Shown here: positions 21,483-30,662 of the stretch, piece after piece
Position numbering within the stretch: position 1 is the first letter of the stretch
How the letters are laid out: each line of letters starts with the position of its first letter
Source of the DNA: Piscicola geometra
Taxonomy: Eukaryota; Annelida; Clitellata; Hirudinida; Piscicolidae
Length of the DNA: 64,000 nucleotides
Assembly (NCBI GenBank): GCA_943735955.1
Contig: OX030960.1
Span: 1,392,634-1,456,633, forward strand
Direction: 5' to 3'
Program-made: the position numbers and the translations under genes
The notes under the pieces: generated by a model
What the model was told of the DNA's origin: nothing
What the model saw: the letters and a program-made list of their open reading frames with translations, nothing else
The model's database searches: none

Positions 21483-21612
21483 ATTAGGGTCCAAAATAGA
21501 CTTTACGCCATAATAGACCTTGGACGAAATAGACCTTAACCAAAATAGGCCTCGGAGGAAATAGACCTTAAATCCTACTCAAAATAGACCTTGGACAAAA
21601 TATCCCTCAAGG
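21483..21612. repeat. Short minisatellite (AAAATAGACCTTGGAC)
   Basis: About seven imperfect copies of a 16-18-bp unit, for example CAAAATAGACTTTACGCC, GAAATAGACCTTAACC and CAAAATAGACCTTGGAC. It begins at the RTE-2 3' boundary and may be its tail repeat. Confidence 0.75.
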
Positions 21613-21639
21613 TCCATATTTTAGAAATGCAGTTCATTA

Positions 21640-22485
21640 TTATTTTTTTATGGTCTGTATTACTCACAGCCTAACAGACGCAGGCCATGTTACAATGGCT
21701 TTTAGAACCATGGTTCTTATGCGCCAGAGACGCCATCCCACACGACGTACACATCTCTCAATGCAGACGTCGCAAACACCGCATCCTATACATTAGGTAT
21801 AGGTAGCCACCACCACGGATTTTTCAAAATTACCATTTAAGAAAAAATTGGTATACATTTAATAGATTTTGATTTGCAGATTGTTAATCTGTTTTTTTTT
21901 TCAATATTCCAATCGGTTCAAAAGTTATTCAGCTTTTAAACTCGAATAAATTGAACTTTTAAGAGAATTACGTACAGCGCTGTTTGGCTTGAATAATATG
22001 CGTTTCATGGACCTGACTTTGAGAGTCTAACTTTTTCACTATAGTTTTTCAATACCTCTCGTATATTGATGAAACATTTTTATGAATGAAAATTCAAATT
22101 AAAAACTTAAATTAAAAGCCTATTTTGACAACTTAAATAAAAAAGTAACTTTTTAGTGTTTTTCGGCCTCGTTCATGACGCCAGTATGATCTATTTGAAG
22201 GTTTTTTATTCTATTTAAGATATTAAAAACATTTTGGGCATTTTATTTTTCACATGAAAAAAGGCAAAAATAATAACAAAAAATCGCATAAACTCCTAAT
22301 CCGAAACCCTTTCGAGTCTAATGTTTAGAGGCATTTAGAGAGTCAAAAACGTCAGAAAATCATTTCAAAGTTAACTTTCCAATTTTGATTTACAATTTTA
22401 ATTATCATAGTTTCTAATTCATATTTTTATATGCTTTATTTGAATTTGAATTAAATTAGGAGACAAAATGGCGTGTAGCAGAAAC
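21640..22485. other. AT-rich DNA with a possible SINE1 body fragment
   Basis: Near 21775-21825, AACACCGCATCCTATACATT then AGGTATAGGTAGCC resembles, in reverse orientation, the central body of SINE1 (compare 41115-41150). No head or tail remains. The rest up to 22485 is AT-rich with nothing recognised. Confidence 0.4.
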
Positions 22486-23089
22486 TGAAAAAAATTTAAT
22501 AAGAACATATTTACTCTACTATTTAAATATTTTAGTTTTAATGGTTTCACTGATGTTGATGAGTTTCTTATATATTTTAATGATTCTATTTCTTCAATTC
22601 TTGATCTCATTTTACCTTTAAACTTGCGCTCATGTCGTCTGCTGTCGAAACGGTCTCCGTGGTTCGACAGTGAATGTGCGACTCTGAAACGGGTTGCACG
22701 TAGACACGAGCGTAAGTTTAGGTCTCATAGTTCTTCCTTTAATTATAACCTTTACTTGTCTTCTCTTAACCAATACAAATCTATCTTATTCTCTAAGCAC
22801 TGTAATTATTTTAGAATTTCAATAGCAGGGATGCACAACCTTTTTCAGCCTGAAGACCAAAATTACTGAGTCCTTGGGCGCCAAGGGCCGCATCAGCGTG
22901 CACATAGATGACACATGAAACAACTCAATGAATGCAAATTTTTAATGAATGTCATAAAAAATCACGTTATTTAAACATGTATGAATAACTAAATGTAAAA
23001 AAACTCAAAGAATGCAAGTTTTTAATAAATGTCATAACAAAAATAAAACGTGATTTTAAAATGTATGAATAACTAAGTGTTAGTATTTT

Positions 23090-24439
23090 AATGAGAAGGT
23101 TGAGCCTGAATGGTTGCAACAACATTGTCAATATTGGGTTTGACTTCTGTTGTTGCAACCTCAAAATCGAACAAAGATTATCATCAGTCAAAGATGATCT
23201 AAGTTTATTTTTATTTGTCTTCATGACTGAAAACGTTTGTTCACACACGGATGAATGACAGCAGCTCTTGGTACATATCAAAGATGTAGTGATCTTTGCC
23301 TTGAAGACGCAGATTCAATTTATTTAACTTTTCTGTTATGTCTGTCAAAAATGCTAAGTCTGCCAACCCCTGTTTGTCTGTAAAAACCATCTGAATCTTT
23401 GCCTTTGGTAACAAAAAATTCACAGATTTCCTTTCGTAACTCAATAAACCTAGTTAGAACTTTTCCTCGACTCAACCACCTTACATCAGTGTGATATGGT
23501 ATGTCACGATATTCTGGCTCAATGTTTTCAAGAAATGATCTGAATTGTCGATGGTTAAGTCCTTTTGCTCATATGAAGTTCACTGATTTAAAAACAAATT
23601 ACATAACATTATCAAAATAATTGACCCGTGTACACAGTGACTCTTGATGTATGATGCAGTGGTATGCGTGGATGGTGTCTGTTGGAATTCCTAAGTCTCG
23701 CAAATGTGATCGCAGATGAGCAACAAGCCCTAATTCTTAACCAGTCATGGCGGGTGCACCGTCAGTATTAACGAGCTTTGGTCACTGAACGTTAAGGTTT
23801 TCAAGAACAGATTTTACTCCTCCAAAAATATCTGCACCATTCATACGTCCACGTAGAGAGGCCATTCTTGCTAATTCCTGAGTTAATTTACAGTTCTCAT
23901 CCGCCGCATGAAAAAAAACCAAAAGCTGTGCTGTGTCAACTTTATCCGTGCTTTCATCTAAGGCGATTGAAAAATACTTGAAAATGGCAAGCTTGTCACG
24001 CAACTGTTCACAAACGTCGTTGGATAAATCAACCACCCGGCGCTGGATAGTCATCCGTGACAATGGCACTATGTTGAACAGGTCTGTTTTCTCAGGACAG
24101 ACTTTTTTGCAAATGGCTTGCATGCAGTTTTTGACGAAATCACCATCAGTAAATGGTCGAGACGATCGCGCAATAATCTGTGCTGCGGCACAACCGGCAC
24201 GAACAAAAGTCTTATTTTCATTAACTTTTTTTGTAAAAATATTTCTCAGATGACAAATCTTTTTACAAGTTGATCAATTTTATTTTTTTAGCTTCGTCTT
24301 TCACATCATCAAACGTAGCAGCGTGTTTGGTTTCATAATGTCTTTTGCAATTGTAGTCCTTCATTTCAGTTACGGACTCGCGACAAATTAGGCACAAAGC
24401 TGTTCCGTTGAAATGCTGCATTAAATATTTTTTGTCCAT
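23090..24439 (-). pseudogene. hAT-3 transposase (GTF2IRD2-like), frameshifted
   Basis: From the 5' side on the minus strand there is a BED-type finger (own entry), then GDFVKNCMQAICKKVCPEK, LSRMTIQRRVVDLSNDVCEQ and FSIALDESTDKVDTAQLLVF, which holds the first catalytic-type D. Then come a decayed TDGAPAMTG block near 23760, [19 protein letters not shown] near 23440-23500, and CEQTFSVMKTNKNKLRSSLT, the C-terminal dimerisation block. This is the GTF2IRD2/SCAND3-type branch of hAT. Frameshifts near 24250, 23780, 23560, 23400 and 23245 and internal stops make it inactive, but nearly all regions are represented. Confidence 0.85.
24263..24439 (-). pseudogene. BED-type zinc finger of hAT-3 (58-codon open frame)
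   Basis: A small open frame starting ATG (minus strand, 24439) and ending TAA. It contains ALCLICRESVTEMKDYNCKR and then HYETKH, a C-x2-C ... H-x4-H pattern of BED/C2H2 type. It is the N-terminal DNA-binding module of the hAT-3 transposase; the next domain continues in another frame. Confidence 0.78.
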
Positions 24440-26171
24440 TCTTCATTAAACTGACGATTTTATACTTCAATTTTACGCTTTGACATTCTTACTAAATTAA
24501 AACAACCAGCGTGCCAACTCAATTATCGCTCGTTGTTGTTGTTTCAATCGTTTTATATTATTGATGTGCAAACAGTTCTATTAAAAAGAGATGGACGAGT
24601 GCATCGATTTAAAATTCTGTTAGGGCCGCAAATAGCCAAAATGGACTAGTTGTCTGAGGGCCGCATCAAACAGGCCGGTGGGCCGCATCAAACAGGCCGG
24701 TGGGCCGCGGGTTGTGCACCTCTGTTCTATAGTCAACGCTTCTTCTTCAAAGAATCGTTGGCAGTCACTTTCTAAATTATTAAATAAAATCCTTCCATCT
24801 CCTCCATCTTTCTCTTCTCAAGATTATCATAATTACATAACAAGTAAAGTAGAAACAATAAGATCTAATTTCAACAATAATACCTCTATTCCTAGCCCTA
24901 ATAATTATATTAACAATAGTGAATTTAATTTTGCCAGTTTTTCTTCAATTTCTCTACCTGACCTGTCCTTAATTATTAATTCCATGTCTACATCTACCTG
25001 TTCTCTTGACATAATTCCAACTTATTTGATTAAAGAGTTGTCTGATATTTTTTACCTTATAATTCTTTTCATTGTTAATCTGTCTCTCTCAACTTCTATA
25101 TTTCCCACTTTATACAAAGCTTCTGTTATCTTACCTACTTCAAAAGATAATTCATTAGACCCTACTCAAATTTCTAACTATAGACCTATTTCTAATCTAC
25201 CATTTATATCTAAAATAATAGAAAAAGTAGTTTATCAACAAATATACTCATATTTAAATGTTAACTCCCTTATCCCTTATTTACAATCTGGTTTTCGTTT
25301 AGGTCATAACTGTGAATCGTCCTTCTTGAAACTTTATAATGACCTTATTTATGCCTTTGATAATAAAAAAATGTTCGGTACTTGTTTGCTTAGATTACTG
25401 TAGACCACTCGTTATTACTACTATTACTAAAAAACAAGTTCAATATTAAGGATTCTTCGTTTTTATGGATTAAGTCATATTTATCTAATAGATCTGTTTA
25501 TGTTTCTTTAAATCACTTTACCTCTAACCCATCTACTTACTCATATGGTGTTCCTCAAGGTTCTATTCTTGGTCCTCTGTTCTTTATTCTATACGTCTCT
25601 GAATTATCTTTTATCATTTCCTCTCATTCTCTCAACTCCCTATCCTATGCTGATGATTCGCAGTTATATTTCAGCTTCGATATATCATCATATAATACTG
25701 TTATGTCGTCTATATCTTCATGTCTATTATCTATTGAAAACTCATCTAGCTCAATGTCTTTAAAATTGAATCCATTAAAGTTTGAACTTATATTTTTTGA
25801 TAAAAATGGTAAACTAATTAATGGTCCATGTAATTTTTCCACTCATACTATTGTTCCATCTAATCATATTCATAGCTTGGGATTTATTTTTGACTCAAAA
25901 TTAACCTTATCAAACCAACTTCGATCAGTTACTAAATCTTGCTATTTTCATCTCAGACGTATCAGACAATTATTACCTTACTTAGATGACCCTTCTTTAA
26001 AGATGTTAGTCTCTGCACTTGTTTTATCTCGAATTGACTATTGTAACTCACTCTATTATAATTTACCTGAAACTACTTTAAAACCATTAAATAAAGTATT
26101 TAATTATGCAGCTAGAGTCGTTAGCCGTACTCCTATTTGTCACCACATTACACCCTCTCTCATCTTATTAC

Positions 26172-26209
26172 TTATTATTATCATCTTCTAACCCTAACCC
26201 TAACCCTAA
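26172..26209. repeat. Telomere-repeat insertion (TAACCC)4 in L2-B
   Basis: Four units of TAACCC from 26189, preceded by TTATTATTATCATCTTC. The insertion is flanked by a 19-bp direct duplication CCCTCTCTCATCTTATTAC at 26153-26171 and 26210-26228. The other L2-B copy (8349-9372, reverse complement around 8545-8565) has this 19-mer once and no insert, so it is the empty-site reference. Confidence 0.93.
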
Positions 26210-26588
26210 CCCTCTCTCATCTTATTACATTGACTCCCCATCAAATTTAGGATTATATTTAAAATCTGTGTTTTTATGTTTAAATTAAAAAAACTCCCCA
26301 GTATCCCCAATATACCTTAAATCATTAATATCTCACCCTCATAGAAGTAATTTAAGATCATCCACTCAAAATCATTATTTCATCCCTTCCATTTTGCTAA
26401 ACGTTCTTTCCATTATGCAAGTCCATATATTTGGAACTCATTACCCCCTTATTTAACTACTTCTAAATCATTATTTACTTTTCGTAAGGATCTGAAGACA
26501 TATCTGTTTAACAAATTATTTTACGAGCGCTCTTGAATCTGAGGAAAGAGCGCTATAGAAATCTATTTGATTGATTGATTGATTGATT

Positions 26589-27051
26589 ACGCATTCTCTT
26601 TTAGTTATCTTGAATCTTTGGTTAGCAGCTGCCATCTTGGCAGCCGCTTTAACCGTTTAAAGATTTTGTTAAATAGTTTGTCTTATCTAATAATTTAGTT
26701 TTTTTAAACTTCAAATAATAATAATAATTATTATTTATATCTTTTCTTGTTTTCTGGTTTTAAATTTATCTTGCTCTCGGAATTAAAATCTTCAACCAAT
26801 AACTGTCTAACGGACTACAATAAAAACTTATTTTAAAAGGAAGAAGTGCCAAGGCCTCAAATTGAGCACCAATGCACAGCTTGCAAGCACCCACTGGCTA
26901 CCTACTTCACAAGGCAAATGAGCTCTGTAGATGAAAGACAGACTGTCAGAACGAATCTTTTACATATGACTGTATTTATGTCTATTATCTATTGAAAAAT
27001 GGTCTAGCTCAAACGAATCTTCTACACATGACTGATTATGTCGCTTGGTGT
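26589..27051. repeat. Mixed repeat debris
   Basis: Contains (ATA)n at 26718-26738, a reverse-orientation copy of the GCACTTCTTCC core repeat at 26838-26905, and a fragment like L2-B (GTCTATTATCTATTGAAAAA at 26980-27000). The ACGAATCTT / ACATGACTG pair occurs twice (26950-26970 and 27012-27035). No gene. Confidence 0.6.
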
Positions 27052-27254
27052 TATCCTGCGTCAATATTGTCGCAGGATAGCGTAGCCGCGCGGTTGGTGT
27101 TATCCTGCGTCCAGATTTTAGCGAGATACTTTTAACAATCTTTTTTTCTTATTTATTAATATTTAGTGAATTTTCGTAAAATAATAATAATAAATTTATT
27201 ATTTGTTAACTATTTTTTTTATATACTTCGTAATAATCATTGAATTTTCTTAGA

Positions 27255-27300
27255 CTAACCCTATGTTATCCTAACCCTAACTTAACCTTAACCTAACACT
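27255..27300. repeat. Degenerate telomere-like tract 1
   Basis: ACTAACCCTATGTTATCC then TAACCCTAACTTAACC and CTTAACCTAACACTAA: several TAACCC-like units with substitutions. It lies inside the 1,000-bp element. Confidence 0.8.
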
Positions 27301-27518
27301 AAATAAATAAAATATTTATAATACTTAATTTATCAAAAATTACTCTAATGATTTAATTTATCTCTTATTTATATTTTAATCATCTAATTTTTTATTATTT
27401 CACTCATTATAATTATTATCAATAAATTTGTTTTTCATTCAATTTTATCCACTAAAAATCTTTATAAATTATGGTACTTAAAAAATAATAGTTATTGATC
27501 AATCATCTTAATAAACAA

Positions 27519-27595
27519 TAACCCTAACTCTAACCCTAACCCGAACCCTAACCCTAACCCTAATTTTAACCCTGAACCTAACCTTAATCCTAACC
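27519..27595. repeat. Degenerate telomere-like tract 2
   Basis: About twelve TAACCC-type units, such as AACCCTAACCCTAACCCTAA, mixed with variants CCCGAA, CCCTGAA and CCTTAA. The C-rich strand is the plus strand, the same orientation as tract 1 and as the insertion at 26189. Confidence 0.88.
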
Positions 27596-28051
27596 AGTAT
27601 ATTTGTGAAAATTGTTTTAATAAAATATTCATATTTTATTTTGATCAAACTATATTTTTATTCGAAAAAGAATACTAAATAAAAGTCTTTATTAGACTAA
27701 GTTTAACAATAAAAATTTTCAAGATGTAATAATAAATATAATAATATGTAAAATAGTTATTTACAACTATTACAGAACCAGTATCCGACAGATTTGCGTA
27801 TTAGTCCAAAGCATTCAAATAAATCCTAACCTAAAATTTAGAAAGTATTTAAGTGGAATAATAATTTATTTTTAATAATGAAACTATTTAAGTTTTGAAA
27901 TAAATACATAAAAATATAATTATGAATTTATTCCCAATTAATTCAAAACTTAAAATTAAAAATTCACTAAATTACTAGATTATAAAATCTGGACGCAGGA
28001 TAACACCAACCGCGCGGCTACGCTATCCTGCGACAATATTGACGCAGGATA

Positions 28052-28300
28052 TAATCTTCGGTTTATGTCAATTATCTATTGGAAACTGGTCTAGCTCAAT
28101 GTCTTTAAAATTGAATCCACTAAAGTTTGAACTTATATTTTTTGATAAAAATGGTAAACTAATCAATGATCCATGCAATTTTTCCTCTCATACTATTGTT
28201 CCATCTAATCATAGTCGTAGCTTGGGATTTATTTCTGACTCAAAAATATCCTTTGACATATTTTATAGAACTTTTGAAAAAGTTTCCAAAAATGTTTAAT
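28052..28300 (+). pseudogene. L2-B LINE internal fragment
   Basis: The frame matches the L2-B segment at 25715-25910: MSLKLNPLKFELIFFDKNGK, then HTIVPSNHSRSLGFIS. It is an internal piece without the (TGAT)n tail, beginning at the 1,000-bp element. The left flank of that element carries a diverged copy of the same starting sequence. Confidence 0.85.
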
Positions 28301-28573
28301 TTATTTTTATTCTCTCTTTTTTGAGACAGCAACTTGAAAAACTTTAAAATATGCTGTAGCCCAAACTGTGGATAACATAGTGTAAAACTAGTTATTGCTT
28401 TTAAAATTGTTATTTAGTTTTTATATTATTAAAATTATATTCATTGAAAAGATAATTCATTATTCAACCTTAAAATTATAAATTGACGTTAGTCAAAACA
28501 TTAATAAGTTAAAATTATTCAGTTTTCTACGATGACTATCATTCATAAAAATTCCCGGGTTAAAGCTAATTAG
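28301..28573. other. AT-rich spacer
   Basis: Nothing recognised between the L2-B fragment and hAT-4. The last eight bases are the left target duplication of that element. Confidence 0.5.
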
Positions 28574-30654
28574 CAGGGGCGCAACCAGCAAAAAATGCTG
28601 GGGGGGGGGGGGGGCTCAACTTTAGTAAAATAAAAAATTCTTTAATCCATTTACCGCAGCTGTTGCGTTTTGCAACATCTATTTTTATATTTTTTTGCTG
28701 TTTTTATACCGAGTTTTTTCACATATTTTGTACAATAAATTGTAATTTTTTAAGTTAAATTTCAACTTTTTAAATTTTATTATTTACAGTGTTTCATATA
28801 CTGTTCACATTTAACATTTATCAAAACAATCTTTCTTCGCTTAGATAATTGTTCAATTTGTTCGTTCGATTTTTAGTATATTTATACAACTTTAGTCTTA
28901 ATTTCGGTGTGAAAAGATAGTTAATACTTGAATTAATTTTTTTAATATTCAAAATAACTTGCAAAACGTTTTCCATGCTTTTAAAAATCAATGGTGCGTT
29001 TTCGCAACTTTGACATAATATGATTTCATATGATTTTTAATAAGTCTAGTCATTATAATAATAATGAAATTATTATTTTAATGTTAATGTATTATGAAAT
29101 TTGTAAAATTAAAATTAAAAGTTGAATTTTGTAGATGAATGTTGATTTTTATATTTCGATAAAAAATTTCAAACCGCAAATGCTTCACACTTGAAGCTTT
29201 TATTGAAAAGAATATAGTTTTTTAACCTCTCATAGGTTGAATATAAAATTAAAATAAAGATAACATTCGACCACAGTGTCTTCTTTGAAATAGCACGACA
29301 GTTTATGAGTGCTGTTGTAATTCACGTTAAATAATTTGCTTTGTTGTAATTAAAATAATAATTATTAATATTATAACAAATAAAATAATTAGAAGTTTGA
29401 ATTTTATCGAACTATTCGCAATTGAAATTTATTTCTGTTTAATAAATGTGGTTTGAATCAATTTATTTGTGATTTTTCACTGTACATAAGTATGTCACAC
29501 TTCCCGCTCGCGTTGCGTTTTCGCAACATTTTGCCCCATTAAAACCTATGAAATAACTGTTTTCAATTTTGCTTGAGTTATTCTTATAACCATATAATGC
29601 AAGTCTAAATGTAAAATTCATTTTAACTTTTTTTCTTGGGTAGCGGCGGTCAATGGGCTAAATAAAAACTACCAATTATAATTGATAAAGAATTTAGATA
29701 GTTTATTAATGATACAAAAGAAAAACTACAAACTAAGTTGCATAGTATTCTTAAAGTTACGTCATCATTTTTTAAACTAAGGTAAAAAGTAAAAAAATAA
29801 GTTTGATATGAGATCCTAAACAGTCTATAATTTTTTTTAAATATTTAGTTTCAACTAAATTTTGATCTGTTCTCAGTTACAAAATAATTCTTCGATCAGT
29901 TTGTGAAAATCTTTTCACCATTTCATTTACTGGAAGAAGTGCAGTAGCGGTTTTGGTAGCAGATATTCTAAAACAAGCTTTGCAAACGACATCCAGATAC
30001 AGTCGTCTTAAGATGAATTTTAATAAGCCGAAGTTTAGAAAATGCTCCTTCTGCATCTGATGAAGTAACTGACAGAGTCAGAACAACATCGAGCATATAA
30101 TGCAACTCGGGCTGAAGGCTTGCTGCTCAAAAGAATTCTTGCAGTTCGATACATGCAATGAGATCAGACTGATACGCACGTAAACTTGATGTGTTGATGT
30201 GATTTGGAGCTGTCTTTACACAGTTTCAGCATCCTTTCCATGAAGGTTGGATAATTCTGAAAGCTCGAGAATTATTTTGTCTATCTGATTTGTTTTTTAT
30301 ATACTGTGTCATGGCTTTAAAAATTTACATATAAAAAGTGTAAAGATTTAAAAGTGTAGTTAAGATCAAATGGTGCTCTATTTCTTCTCAGAATTTGTGA
30401 CATGTTAGTGTTATTTTGGTGGGATCTCTATGTTCTGTGTTGATATATGAAATGTTTCGTGAGATAAAGACCCGATGGCCATCCAGAGAAAATATCATTG
30501 TTCTATGGCATATTGAAAAATTCATTACCCTCCCCCACCACCAAAAAAACTCATCGATTTTCGAAAAATTGCGAGACCCTTCGAAAAGGTCTGGGGGGGG
30601 GGGGGGGGGGGGGTTTGAGCCCCCCCCAGCCCCCCCCCCCTGGTTGCGCCACTG
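28574..30654 (-). mobile_element. hAT-4, complete ends, internally deleted
   Basis: Ends CAGGGGCGCAACCAG and (inverted) CAGTGGCGCAACCAG, flanked by a perfect 8-bp duplication CTAATTAG (28566-28573 and 30655-30662). A G run of about 15 lies just inside the left end, and G and C runs lie inside the right end (30593-30640), which could pair with each other. The transposase remnant is on the minus strand. Other copies are at 12268-13645 and, as a 367-bp miniature, at 46372-46738. Confidence 0.95.
29890..30240 (-). pseudogene. hAT-4 transposase C-terminal domain
   Basis: The minus-strand translation near 30040-30110 reads VTSSDAEGAFSKLRLIKIHL, the hAT dimerisation block in the form seen in ZMYM1/DUF4371-type transposases (usually SGERSFSKLKLIK). 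Less than 420 bp separates this domain from the element end on its 5' side, so the catalytic part is deleted. The sister copy at 12268 has the same block. Confidence 0.75.
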
Positions 30655-30662
30655 CTAATTAG

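Larger units (their letters stand above)
22826..24724 (-). mobile_element. hAT-3 element (GTF2IRD2/Charlie-like), complete ends
   Basis: Ends CAGGGATGCACAACC and (inverted) CAGAGGTGCACAACC, flanked by the 8-bp duplication TTCAATAG / TTCTATAG (one mismatch). Removing the element restores a continuous L2-B reading frame, so the boundaries are firm. The right end carries two tandem copies of GGCCGCATCAAACAGGCCGG. Length is 1,899 bp, enough for most of a transposase gene on the minus strand. Confidence 0.94.
22486..26588 (+). pseudogene. L2-B LINE, split by hAT-3
   Basis: CR1/L2-like LINE. The first part has FNGFTDVDEFLIYFN and SPWFDSECATLKRVARRHER, the linker between endonuclease and RT (22530-22800). 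A hAT-3 interrupts it at 22826-24724. RT resumes with NYRPISNLPFISKIIEK (about 25175-25225) and SLIPYLQSGFRLGHN, then SYGVPQGSILGPLF-type residues near 25535-25580 and SYADDSQLYF at about 25640-25675, LSRIDYCNSLYYNL and LKPLNKVFNYAARVVSR. The 3' end is AGAGCGCTATAGAAATCTAT plus (TGAT)n. A deletion of about 17 bp at 25397 removes the motif A block that the 8349-9372 copy retains, and a telomeric insertion at 26172 breaks the C-terminus. Confidence 0.9.
27052..28051. mobile_element. 1,000-bp element with perfect 69-bp terminal inverted repeats
   Basis: Positions 27052-27120 and 27983-28051 are exact reverse complements over 69 bases. Each arm holds the 9-mer TATCCTGCG three times (forward, inverted, forward); the first two form a stem-loop with loop TCAATATTGT. 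TA at both extremes allows a TA target duplication, so a Tc1/mariner- or Merlin-like miniature element is possible but unproven. The interior is AT-rich with no coding region and holds two telomere-like tracts. The L2-B fragment resumes directly to its right. Confidence 0.88.
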
